In this document: positions 42,293-48,792 of the stretch, in pieces
Layout: every line of letters begins with the position of its first letter
How positions within the stretch are numbered: the stretch's first letter is position 1
Assembly (NCBI GenBank): GCA_013697635.1
Contig: JACCWM010000131.1
Location: forward strand, 1 to 48,792
Direction of reading: 5' to 3'
Origin: Lujinxingiaceae bacterium
Lineage (GTDB): Bacteria > Myxococcota_A > Bradymonadia > Bradymonadales > Bradymonadaceae
DNA length: 48,792 nt
Notes under the pieces: generated by a model
The model's input: only the letters and a program-made list of their open reading frames with translations
Told to the model about the DNA's origin: nothing
Databases searched by the model: none
Translations under genes and position numbers: made by a program

Positions 42293-42563
42293 TCACAAGC
42301 CTTCGAACCAGTTGTCGATCACAACGCCCTCGAAATCGGAAAAATCCCGAACATTACGGCTGACCAGCACCAGGCCCCTTGTCGCGGCAATCGCGATGAC
42401 CTGGCCATCGGCAAAGCTCGGCGTGCGCCCAAGCGCCTGCAAACGCGCTCGCGATCGCCATCTGGCCATCTGCTGCGGCCATGCGATCAAGCACAAGCGC
42501 ACTTGGTTGCACCCGTAAAGGCTCCGAGACCATGTTCGTATCGAGCAGATAGCGCAACGTCAT
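42293..42563 (-). pseudogene. Decayed VapC-type PIN toxin gene
   Basis: The N-terminus is intact, MTLRYLLDTNMVSEPLRVQP through LDRMAAADGQMAIAS, with the first PIN acid (Asp8). After about residue 38 the frame is lost, and the C-terminal PIN end continues in the next frame: RTPSFADGQVIAIAATRG, then LVLVSRNVRDFSDFEGV. The whole is 271 bp against about 400 bp for a complete gene, so roughly 45-60 residues including the second acid are deleted at the shift (near 42445-42460). Non-functional as a toxin. Its ATG overlaps the antitoxin remnant stop as ATGA, the usual TA layout. Confidence 0.75.
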
Positions 42564-42781
42564 AGCTCGATGCCGCGCCCTGTATCGGTGTCCCGAACAT
42601 CGTCTAGTGCCTTGGCCCCATCCTCAGGCATTGGCCCCGAACTCTGATAAAACGCAGCCAATCGCTCCGAGAACGATGGCCCCTGCGCTTTGACCGCCTC
42701 CTCGAGCAAGTAGATCGCCTGCTGATTGAGGCTGCGCCGCTCGCGCTCGGCGACCTCGCGAAGGCCCTCTGGGTTGAGCGT
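42560..42781 (-). pseudogene. Antitoxin gene remnant (ribbon-helix-helix type) lacking its start
   Basis: An open frame of about 73 codons ending at 42560 reads LNPEGLREVAERERRSLNQQ, then AIYLLEEAVKAQ, SFSERLAAFYQSSGPMPED and DTDTGRGIEL. The first part matches the helices of RHH antitoxins; the N-terminal DNA-binding strand and the start codon are missing. A TGA precedes the frame three bases before its first usable codon (ACG). An overlapping frame (ATG at 42794) reaches the same region out of phase, consistent with a small indel. With the broken PIN gene it forms a dead TA module. Confidence 0.65.
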
Positions 42782-42886
42782 TCAAGGCATCCATTATGGA
42801 TGCTTTCTGGATACAGTTTAGTGCCATCCATCCCATCGTCAACATGTGGCAGGGCAGATCGTGGCCTACAGCGACCTTGGTGGTGG

Positions 42887-43342
42887 CTAGTTGCTGATCT
42901 GGTAGGAAACCGAGGCAGTATTGCCCGGCTTCATTGCGGAGTCGCCCGGCTTGTACTCGCCGATGTTGATGATCACGCTCTTAGTGTCGTTGGGGATTAT
43001 GCCCTGGGCGCGGAAGCCTCGGTCACCCTTGGGTGGCAAGACGGAGATGTTTTTGAGGCCGGCCGCGCTGAGCTTGGCGTTGAGATGCTCAACGACGTCG
43101 CGTACGTCGCCGCCGGTCTCGAGTGCGGTTGTGCGTTTGAACTCGCCACTCTTCATATCGGTCAAGACGACGAACTCTTTGGGCAGGGGAATCCAGTCGG
43201 GGAAGTCCTCGAGCGTGGTGCGGTACTGACGCGCGGATGCGCCGGGCGCCGACGTGGTTGCGCTAGCCGTCGGGGCCGATTTTTCGTCGCAGCCGACCAA
43301 GGCAATGGTCAGGGAGACGACAAGGACGGTGAGAATTCGCAT
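42887..43342 (-). CDS. Small lipoprotein
   Basis: A 151-residue lipoprotein with lipobox ALVGC (Cys18) and a Thr/Ser/Ala-rich linker to about residue 37. The mature domain of about 110 residues mixes alpha and beta segments (YRTTLEDFPDWIPLPKEFVV, DVRDVVEHLNAKLSAAGLKN, SVIINIGEYKPG) and has no Cys. The family is not recognised; small periplasmic lipoproteins of this texture are common and mostly uncharacterised. It is a single gene, 342 bp from the divergent CAP-domain lipoprotein gene. Confidence 0.7.
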   Translation of the reverse strand: MRILTVLVVSLTIALVGCDEKSAPTASATTSAPGASARQYRTTLEDFPDWIPLPKEFVVLTDMKSGEFKRTTALETGGDVRDVVEHLNAKLSAAGLKNISVLPPKGDRGFRAQGIIPNDTKSVIINIGEYKPGDSAMKPGNTASVSYQISN

Positions 43343-43684
43343 GGATATTCCATTGGATGGGGGTGGAGATTTTTGGGCAATTTGAATCTACGAGGCCCGA
43401 CTTGAACATATTAACGTTCGAGGGACAAGCGCGAGGCGGGGTTTGGTGTGGCTCAAGACCAGCAGGTCTGTGCGCCATGTTGGCACATGTCGGTCGGCAC
43501 GTGATCGCGATGAACAGGCGTCGCTCCGTGTCGGCACATTGTCCTACATGGGACTACACAAGCTGGTGGGCATCAGAAGCGACAAAATGCAGCGTTTGGC
43601 CTGCGCTGGCACGACAATTGATAAGGTTGGTGATCGTGTGAAATTTCAAAATTGGATCAACGACAACGATAAAGGCGCGGCGCG
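43343..43684. other. Divergent intergenic region with repeats and sigma-54-like site
   Basis: 342 bp without a gene. It holds two direct repeats of TGTYGGCACATK at 43478-43489 and 43529-43540, 51 bp apart, and a sigma-54-like element at 43607-43622. AAAGG precedes the CAP-domain gene start. Confidence 0.5.
43607..43622 (+). promoter_or_regulatory. Possible sigma-54 (-24/-12) promoter
   Basis: TGGCACGACAATTGAT matches the RpoN consensus TGGCACG-N4-TTGCW with a perfect -24 half. The -12 half has TTGAT instead of TTGCW, a change at a normally conserved base. It lies 62 bp before the CAP-domain lipoprotein ATG, and the two upstream TGTYGGCACATK repeats could be activator sites. Confidence 0.4.
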
Positions 43685-44893
43685 ATGATGACGAAACGAT
43701 GGATGCTGTGGGCAGGGGTTGCGAGTCTGATGTTTGCGGTGGGTTGTGGTGGTGCGCTCGAGCTCGAGGATTGGCAGGACGAGGAGGCTTTGGTCGAGGT
43801 CGAGGACGTGGTCGACGCCGCCGACTTGAGCGAGCACAGCTATGAACTGACGCAGTTCACCAACCGTGCGGCCGAGGCGCAGTTTTTGACGCTGATCAAC
43901 GGCGAGCGCACCAAGCGTGGCCTGGGCGCACTCAAGGTTTGTGGTGAGGTTCGGGCCGTGGCGCGCAAGTGGAGCGTGAAGATGGACGCCGACAACAAGC
44001 TCTACCACAACCCGAACTTCTCGAGTCAGATCACGCAGTGGACCGTGCTCGGCGAGAACGTCGGGCGCGGCACGGCGGTGGCCGGGCTTCACACGGCGTT
44101 TATGAATTCGCCGGGCCACCGCGCTAACATCCTCAAGCCTGAGTACACCCAGGTTGGCATCGGCGTGGAGCTTCGCGAGGGGCGCATGTGGACCACGCAC
44201 AACTTTCGTCGCCCGGCCTCGGGGGCGAGCTGTGCGGCGCTCGGTCCGGCACGCCCGGTGGTCGTTCGCGACGGGCGCTGGCATCAGCGCTACTCGCTGC
44301 TCGCTGGGGCTGCCGACCGCTCCTACGATTTCGGCCACGTCAGCGGCACGCCGGTGATGGGCGACTGGAACAAAAATGGTCTGGCCACGCCCGGCGTCTT
44401 TCGCAACGGCACCTGGCAGCTTCGTAACCCCAACAGCGGCGGCGCGGCCAGCACGAGCTTTGTCTTTGGCGCCTCGGGCGACAAGCCGGTCGTCGGCGAC
44501 TGGAACGGCGACGGCCGCACGACGGTCGGCTACGTGCGCGGCAACACCTGGTATCTTCGCAACTCCAACAGCGCCGGCCCGGCCGACATCGTCTTCAAAT
44601 ACGGCAACAGCACCGACAAGGTCGTCGTCGGTGACTGGAACGGCGACGGCAAGCAGACCCCCGGTGTGGTGCGCGGCGCGACCTGGTATCTTCGCAACGC
44701 CAACAGCGCCGGCGCCGCCAACAGCACCTTTGATTACGGCAAGAGCACCGACCTTCCGGTCGTGGGTGATTGGAACGGCAACGGCAAGCAGACCCCCGGC
44801 GTGGTGCGCGGCAACCGCTGGTACATGAAAGGTGTCGGCTACAGCTACCTCTTTGGCAAGAGCACGGACAAGCGACTGGTCGCCGGCCGCTAA
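43685..44893 (+). CDS. CAP-domain lipoprotein with C-terminal 45-residue repeats
   Basis: A 402-residue lipoprotein, lipobox FAVGC, then an acidic linker (about 25-52). Residues about 60-175 form a CAP/SCP-PR1 domain: FLTLINGERTKRGLGALKVC, LYHNPNF, LGENVGRG, FMNSPGHRANILKPEYTQVG and GVELREGRMWTTHNF, the usual CAP signatures. The C-terminal half has four 45-residue repeats centred on VVGDWNGDGKQTPGVVRG, similar to FG-GAP/VCBS-type beta-propeller blades, which in other proteins bind calcium or ligands. Likely surface or secreted. A second in-frame ATG follows the first. It stands behind a possible sigma-54 promoter. Confidence 0.8.
   Translation: MMTKRWMLWAGVASLMFAVGCGGALELEDWQDEEALVEVEDVVDAADLSEHSYELTQFTNRAAEAQFLTLINGERTKRGLGALKVCGEVRAVARKWSVKMDADNKLYHNPNFSSQITQWTVLGENVGRGTAVAGLHTAFMNSPGHRANILKPEYTQVGIGVELREGRMWTTHNFRRPASGASCAALGPARPVVVRDGRWHQRYSLLAGAADRSYDFGHVSGTPVMGDWNKNGLATPGVFRNGTWQLRNPNSGGAASTSFVFGASGDKPVVGDWNGDGRTTVGYVRGNTWYLRNSNSAGPADIVFKYGNSTDKVVVGDWNGDGKQTPGVVRGATWYLRNANSAGAANSTFDYGKSTDLPVVGDWNGNGKQTPGVVRGNRWYMKGVGYSYLFGKSTDKRLVAGR
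44357..44891. repeat. 135-bp tandem repeats (4 units) in the CAP-domain gene
   Basis: Units begin at 44357, 44492, 44627 and 44762, exactly 135 bp apart. Each encodes one VGDWNGDG-type blade of 45 residues. The second to fourth are strikingly alike at DNA level, which favours copy-number change. Confidence 0.85.
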
Positions 44894-44927
44894 CGTTTAT
44901 TGCGGCCCTCGTTGTTGGCCACGAACT

Positions 44928-45518
44928 TTAAAGCGTCTGCGCCTGAGAGGACACATCCCAGCGCTCGGCGGGCTCCAGGCTTTGCACGCCGCAAAAGGCG
45001 ATGATTCGCGCGAACTTGATGAAGATCGCGTAGACGACCTTTCCCGGTACATCGACGGCGGCAACCGTGCCGTCGCTCATGCTACGGCCAACGTGTACCA
45101 GGATGCGCAAGATACCGATCAAGCCGGGTTTGGGGTTATCGCGCAAGAAGATGGCCATGGGCATCATCTGGTCTTCCAAGCGAGGGCCGTCGAGGCTGAC
45201 GCGCGCTACGGCAGGCTCGGGGCCAGGATTGAAAAAGCGATGACCCACGCCGGGTTTGACGACCAACGACTCGCCGGCGCCCAGCACGTTCAATGTGCCA
45301 TCCAGCCAGATGTGCAACGTGCCAGACTGGACCTCGAAGGTCTCGTGCTCGTGGGGATGCATGTGAGGTTCGGGGCCCTTCTTGCCCGCAGACAAAGTCC
45401 AAAGAAAGCGATAGTGGCCATCGCTCCCGTGAGATGACTGCAGCATTTGGAAATGCTCGCCACTTCGTGGCATGGAGAGTGTAGGATAGGGTATTTTGGT
45501 GCTCACGGGTGGCTCCAT
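44928..45518 (-). CDS. Cupin-domain protein
   Basis: A 196-residue protein with a single cupin barrel. The metal site is in PHMHPHEHETFEVQSG (about 54-69: His, His, Glu), with the second motif in VVKPGVGHRFFNPGPEP. The C-terminal 70 residues have hydrophobic helices (LIGILRILVHVG, VVYAIFIKFARIIAF), so the protein may touch the membrane. I chose ATG 45518 (MEPPVS) because the region upstream, to 45605, crosses the divergent operator. Cupins vary from sugar isomerases to dioxygenases and no substrate is clear. Divergent from a TetR gene and probably its target. Confidence 0.75.
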   Translation of the reverse strand: MEPPVSTKIPYPTLSMPRSGEHFQMLQSSHGSDGHYRFLWTLSAGKKGPEPHMHPHEHETFEVQSGTLHIWLDGTLNVLGAGESLVVKPGVGHRFFNPGPEPAVARVSLDGPRLEDQMMPMAIFLRDNPKPGLIGILRILVHVGRSMSDGTVAAVDVPGKVVYAIFIKFARIIAFCGVQSLEPAERWDVSSQAQTL

Positions 45519-45539
45519 TGAATAGGCTTGAACAACTGG

Positions 45540-45556
45540 TGTTATCGCTGATAACA
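45540..45556. promoter_or_regulatory. Perfect palindromic operator between cupin and TetR genes
   Basis: TGTTATC-GCT-GATAACA is a perfect 7-bp inverted repeat with a 3-bp centre. It sits 7 bp before the TetR ATG (45564) and 21 bp before the cupin ATG (45518). This is the expected place for a TetR dimer to repress both genes. Confidence 0.75.
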
Positions 45557-45563
45557 TAGCCCC

Positions 45564-46193
45564 ATGAAAGACGTCAAATCTAAGCAGCCAAATCAATATC
45601 ATCACGGCGACCTGAGGGCGGCGCTGATCGATGGAGCCTCCTCTCTGCTCGAGGAGGAAGGTCTGGAAGGCTTGAACCTTCGGCGCCTTGCGCGCATGGT
45701 CGGGGTCTCACAGCCCGCGCTCTATCGTCACTTCGCGGGCAAAGACGAGCTCCTCGCGGCCGTCGGCGAGGCGGGCCTGATGGGCCTTGGCGAGCGCACG
45801 CGCGAGGGCTACGAGGCCGCCACCACGCGCGAGGGGCGCCTCTGCGCCGTTGGCGACTCCTACGTGCGCCATGCCCATGCTCATCCGGGCTGGTTTCGCC
45901 TCTGGTTCAGCAGCAGCGAGGCCCAACGTCGGCTGACAAGCCCGAGCACGCCTGCCGCCCTGCTGGTCATTGATCATCTCGCGCGCGCCGCCCTCGCGGA
46001 CTTCGTCTGCGAGAGCGACCCCCGCTTCGATCATCTCTTCCGTGTCATGTGGGGGCTCGTCCACGGACTCGCCGCGATCGTCGTGGATCAGCTCTTCCAG
46101 CGTGTGGACACCGATGAGGAGCGCCTCCAGGCCGCCGCCGACGCCATCGCTCACTTTGTCGCTCTGCTGGGTGCGAGCGGGCAGCCGGCTTAG
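45564..46193 (+). CDS. TetR-family regulator with WHG-type C-terminal domain
   Basis: A 209-residue TetR regulator. The helix-turn-helix is LRRLARMVGVSQPALYRHFA (about 40-59), preceded by YHHGDLRAALIDGA, the pattern of the TetR_C_33 (WHG) subgroup. Its C-terminal signature is present in VMWGLVHGLAAIVVDQLF. It is divergent from a cupin gene across a palindromic operator, 45 bp between start codons. It probably represses itself and the cupin gene until a small ligand binds; the ligand is unknown. Confidence 0.87.
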   Translation: MKDVKSKQPNQYHHGDLRAALIDGASSLLEEEGLEGLNLRRLARMVGVSQPALYRHFAGKDELLAAVGEAGLMGLGERTREGYEAATTREGRLCAVGDSYVRHAHAHPGWFRLWFSSSEAQRRLTSPSTPAALLVIDHLARAALADFVCESDPRFDHLFRVMWGLVHGLAAIVVDQLFQRVDTDEERLQAAADAIAHFVALLGASGQPA

Positions 46194-46203
46194 CGTGAGG
46201 TCG

Positions 46204-46254
46204 GGTCCCCTGAGGGACCGGCCTTGACAGCCTGCCGCCAGATTTTCAGGCAGG
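46204..46254. terminator. Two hairpins between convergent genes
   Basis: GGTCCC-CTGA-GGGACC (46204-46219) and CCTGCC-N12-GGCAGG (46231-46254) lie between the TetR and copper-monooxygenase stops. No T-run follows either, so they may be weak or factor-assisted terminators. Confidence 0.35.
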
Positions 46255-46259
46255 TGTCT

Positions 46260-47999
46260 TCAGAACTCGACGTTGCAGTTGCTGACGTTATCGTTGCAGT
46301 AGCCGCCCTCGATGCGCGGGCGCATGCAGGTCTCCAGGGCCTCGCGCTCGTCGGGGCAGGTCTCAATCAGGCACTCGTCGACGCTGCCGCCAGCCAGCGC
46401 GCCTTGTGCGCAGTTGAGCAAGCAGGGCAGGCTTGCGCGCAGCTCAACGGGGCAATAGGTGCTCGCGCAGCGCTGGGCACCGAGCAGCAGGCACTGGCCG
46501 CAGTCCATCTCCTCGGCCGCGCAGTTGAAGATGCAGCCGACACTGTAGTGATCGTCACAGTCAAAGCGGCAGGTCTTGAAGCCGTCACAAAGCTCAGAGG
46601 AAGGATCGCGTGCGACGTAAATTTCGGCGACGACCAAAAAGGCCATGCACATCTCGTCCTCGGTGCGACCGCCCCAGCGCACCTCCTTGGGCTCTTTTCG
46701 CACGCCGTCGACGAACGGCTGGTTCTCAGGGGAGTTGTCGAAGACGCAGGTCAGGCGCACGCTGTCGCCGGGCATGATGTCGACCCACTCGTCGTCACGA
46801 AAGCGGTACTCCTGCTGCCAGTTGAAGTCCCAGTCGGGGATGTCGAGCAGGCAGGTGTCGGCGCTATCGGCGCGCACGACGTCAAGCTTGACCTGCTTGG
46901 CCAGCGTATGAAGGTGCGGCGCCACGCCGAGCGCGCGCCAGGGCTTGTTCGAGCGATTCTTGAACAGCTCGACGTGCTCGGAGTGCGCCTCGCCGGCCGG
47001 GATGACGATGCTCATGTTGGCATAGGGGATACCGCGGATGCGAAGCGAGGGTGCGCTGGGCTGGGTATAGATGTGAAATTCCGGGCGCACCGGAGCCGGC
47101 GTGGTGTGCATGGTATTGAAGTGGGTCTGCATGACCAGGCGGCTGCCGCGCGGGATCAGCACGGCGGCGTCATCGGGCATGAAGATCGGTACGCTGCCCG
47201 GAACCCAGGCCCCGATCACGGTGATCGAGGCAAAGCCCGGATCGCCAAAGCACGGGTAGCCGGCGCCCTCGGAATCGCTCTCAAAGCGCTCGACCTTGGG
47301 CAGATCGTAGGCCGAGACCAGGTAGATGTTCGCATGATGGACCAGCGAGTCGTTGTCCGGGTTGACGTTGGTGCCCACCATGAAGGTGTCTTCGTCGAAG
47401 GTGGCGTCGAGCAAGAAGCAGCGGTACTCGTCGCTGTAGCTTCCGTCGGGGGTGTAGGCGGCCGAGGGGCGCGCGATCCGGCTCGGCTCACCGCGATCGA
47501 CGCGCTCGGGCGGCGCCGGGGCATCGCCCAGTTCACCCTCGAGCATGCCCTCGTCGACCCACCGGTGGAGCCATGCCTTCTCCTTCTCCGAGATCAGCCG
47601 CTCCCACTTGTAGTTGCGGCACTGCGGGTCGGGCGACCAGGGCGGCATCGAGCCGGCGTCGATGTGTGCCAGCGCGAGCACGATGTTCGCCTTCAAGTCC
47701 GCGTAGTTGTCGAGCACTCCCGGGCCGGCCCCACCCGGATAATGGCAGGTCGCACACTGGACGGCCACGATCGGCGCAATGTCCTTGTGGTAGGTCAACG
47801 GCCCCGGCAGCTCGATGGTCACGTCGGGCCAAGGTACGATCGTCGTCGTGTCCCGCGTCGCCTCGCTGACGTCGAACTCGCCCGTCGTATCCGGCGCCGG
47901 CTCAGCGCTCGACGGATCGTTTGGAGAACAGGCGATCGCAAACAACGCGATGCTCGAGAATGTCGCCAGGACAGCCAACTGCCGTGCGATCGATGCCAT
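46260..47999 (-). CDS. Lipoprotein fusing cytochrome c to a copper type II monooxygenase
   Basis: A 579-residue lipoprotein (lipobox FAIAC). A c-type cytochrome domain carries the heme motif CATCH (82-86) and a Met ligand near DAGSMPPW (114-121). Residues about 190-465 match peptidylglycine/dopamine-type copper monooxygenases: the CuH site HHANIYLV (His221, His222) with THFNT (His293), and the CuM site PHLHT (His362, His364) with TEDEMC (Met450). The C-terminus (466-579) is rich in paired Cys. The heme domain could replace ascorbate as electron donor. The substrate is unknown. It is transcribed towards the TetR gene. Confidence 0.82.
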   Translation of the reverse strand: MASIARQLAVLATFSSIALFAIACSPNDPSSAEPAPDTTGEFDVSEATRDTTTIVPWPDVTIELPGPLTYHKDIAPIVAVQCATCHYPGGAGPGVLDNYADLKANIVLALAHIDAGSMPPWSPDPQCRNYKWERLISEKEKAWLHRWVDEGMLEGELGDAPAPPERVDRGEPSRIARPSAAYTPDGSYSDEYRCFLLDATFDEDTFMVGTNVNPDNDSLVHHANIYLVSAYDLPKVERFESDSEGAGYPCFGDPGFASITVIGAWVPGSVPIFMPDDAAVLIPRGSRLVMQTHFNTMHTTPAPVRPEFHIYTQPSAPSLRIRGIPYANMSIVIPAGEAHSEHVELFKNRSNKPWRALGVAPHLHTLAKQVKLDVVRADSADTCLLDIPDWDFNWQQEYRFRDDEWVDIMPGDSVRLTCVFDNSPENQPFVDGVRKEPKEVRWGGRTEDEMCMAFLVVAEIYVARDPSSELCDGFKTCRFDCDDHYSVGCIFNCAAEEMDCGQCLLLGAQRCASTYCPVELRASLPCLLNCAQGALAGGSVDECLIETCPDEREALETCMRPRIEGGYCNDNVSNCNVEF

Positions 48000-48249
48000 G
48001 TGGAAATCTCATTTGTGTCGGAGTCATGGGCCGGTGAGACGGAAGCCACAGGCTAACTTGGCAAAGGCGGTTTTGCAAATGCGCGCCGCCTGCAGGCGCG
48101 CCGCGCACCCTTTACAGGCCGTGGTCAGCCGGCGTCAACGCCGTGGGCACTAAAGCCGCCTTGGCCCGGCCCGCCGTTGGCGCCGGCCCCTCAGGGCACC
48201 CGACCCTGCCAGAATCGATCAGCATTTTCCGAGGCACCCGCGCGTGGTG
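48000..48249. other. Gene-free stretch with a GC hairpin
   Basis: 250 bp between two minus-strand genes. It contains a perfect inverted repeat GCGCGCC-N7-GGCGCGC (48081-48101) without a T-run. Nothing else recognised. Confidence 0.4.
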
Positions 48250-48672
48250 TTATCGGCCCAGGTGCGTGGCGAAAAATGTCAGCGTGCGGGCCCAGGCGTC
48301 TTCGGCGGCGTCGGCCTTGTAGCGGGTGCCTGAGGGGTTGGCAAAGGCGTGGTCGGCGCCCTCATAGATGCGGATGTCGGCGGGCTTGCCGAGCTCTTTG
48401 AGTGCCGCCTCGAAGGCGCGTACGGAGTCGAGTGGGATGCCCTGGTCGAGGTCACCGAAGATGCCGAGTACTGGCGCCTGCAGCGCCTCGAGCGCGTGTG
48501 GGTCGGTGATCAGCCGGCCGTAGTAGATGACCGCGGCATCGACCTTGTCGGGCGCAAAGAGCGCGGCCTCAAGCGTCCAGGCCCCACCAAAGCACCAGCC
48601 CATGACACCAACCTTTGCCATACCCTGAGCTTCGAGCCAGCCCAGCGCGGCCTCAAGATTGGCCTGTGTCAA
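48250..48672 (-). pseudogene. Dienelactone hydrolase-family gene cut by an insertion element
   Basis: The C-terminal 140 residues of a DLH-type alpha/beta hydrolase. The catalytic Cys in VMGWCFGGAWT, the Asp in FGDLDQGIP and the His in EGADHAFANPSG are intact. Complete family members are about 230-290 residues, so roughly the first 100 are missing. The homologous frame stops where the sequence TGTCAAAC of an IS end begins (48667). The apparent TTG start is created by the insertion. The missing 5' part may lie on the far side of the element beyond the window. Confidence 0.75.
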
Positions 48673-48792
48673 ACGACATCAAGAATTGACCCCTCTGCGA
48701 CACGAAGAATTGACCCCCTTGGTTGATTTTAGGTGGTTGAGACGGAGGTCTCCTCCACCGGTTTGAACAGTCCACCGCGGCGCTTCTCTTTG
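48667..48792. mobile_element. End of an IS21-like insertion sequence
   Basis: From TGTCAAACGACATC (48667) to the window edge. Two copies of AAGAATTGACCCC at 48681-48693 and 48705-48717, 24 bp apart, resemble the repeated terminal motifs of IS21-type elements. The C-terminal codons of a transposition gene follow on the minus strand. The other IS end lies outside the window, so family and target duplication cannot be confirmed. Confidence 0.6.
48729..48792 (-). CDS. C-terminal end of an IS protein (probably IstB-type helper), partial
   Basis: Twenty in-frame codons before TAA at 48729 read KEKRRGGLFKPVEETSVSTT. The basic KRRGGL followed by a Pro/Thr tail fits the C-terminus of IstB-type transposition ATPases. 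The gene runs off the window edge, so the call depends on the terminal repeats beside it. Confidence 0.45.
   Translation of the reverse strand, partial: KEKRRGGLFKPVEETSVSTT

Noticed and set aside
39909-42518. 869-codon plus-strand frame opposite maeB
   Set aside because: Arg/His/Asp-rich shadow frame; maeB on the minus strand is unmistakable.
46224-48056. 610-codon plus-strand frame opposite the copper monooxygenase
   Set aside because: The minus strand carries heme and copper motifs and a lipobox; the opposite frame has none.

Overview
The window is GC-rich bacterial chromosome with tightly packed genes on both strands. It is rich in genes for secreted and lipid-anchored proteins: at least ten lipoproteins with lipobox Cys residues, often followed by Asn/Asp/Thr/Pro-rich linkers. 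It also encodes C-terminally anchored proteins with an MYXO-CTERM-like tail, Hydin/SPD-2-like Ig repeats, a cytochrome c / copper monooxygenase fusion, a DUF2752 protein, and pseudo-receiver and TetR-type regulators. This mix suggests a deltaproteobacterial predator or scavenger lineage (Myxococcota/Bradymonadales-like). That placement is an inference from gene content; no rRNA or tRNA gene is present to test it.

Layout. 0-1.4 kb: a VapBC-type toxin-antitoxin pair with a clear operator, then a small membrane protein. 1.8-4.3 kb: a decay zone holding a lipoprotein gene with two compensating frameshifts, a mechanosensitive-channel helix fragment, a truncated Sel1-repeat gene and an IS1182-like transposase remnant joined end to end. 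4.4-8.1 kb: molybdenum-enzyme operon mobA-fdhD-fdhF(YdeP type). 8.2-9.4 kb: a histidine kinase with a degenerate receiver domain. 9.4-13.7 kb: a minus-strand run of persulfide dioxygenase/rhodanese fusion, PCC-domain protein, Nudix CoA hydrolase and coaBC. 13.9-15.6 kb: a DUF2804 protein and chaC, closed by a strong bidirectional terminator. 15.7-18.3 kb: three exported proteins. 18.4-22.7 kb: folK, a DMT transporter, a large C25-like surface protein, recX. 22.8-24.8 kb: a tiny membrane protein, then a GT2 glycosyltransferase/NodB deacetylase pair.

25.9-37.6 kb is an export-rich block: a papain-like lipoprotein protease with a P domain, a Cys-rich zinc-type protein, a DUF2752 protein, an Ig-repeat lipoprotein with a propeller-like partner, and a 1,615-residue collagen/Cys-repeat/pentapeptide lipoprotein. 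The last has an amber codon inside what reads as its ancestral signal peptide. 37.7-42.2 kb: a TetR regulator and the operon maeB - ABC1 kinase - a 33-codon membrane ORF. 42.3-42.8 kb: a decayed second toxin-antitoxin pair. 42.9-48.0 kb: a lipoprotein, a CAP-domain lipoprotein with 135-bp repeats behind a possible sigma-54 promoter, a divergent cupin/TetR pair sharing a palindromic operator, and the cytochrome c/copper monooxygenase. The window ends in a dienelactone-hydrolase gene cut by the end of an IS21-like element.

No CRISPR array, rRNA, tRNA or recognisable defence island was found. The most unusual items are the giant repeat lipoprotein and its in-frame amber, the 33-codon ORF behind the ABC1 kinase, the soluble GT2-NodB pair, and the cytochrome c/monooxygenase fusion.
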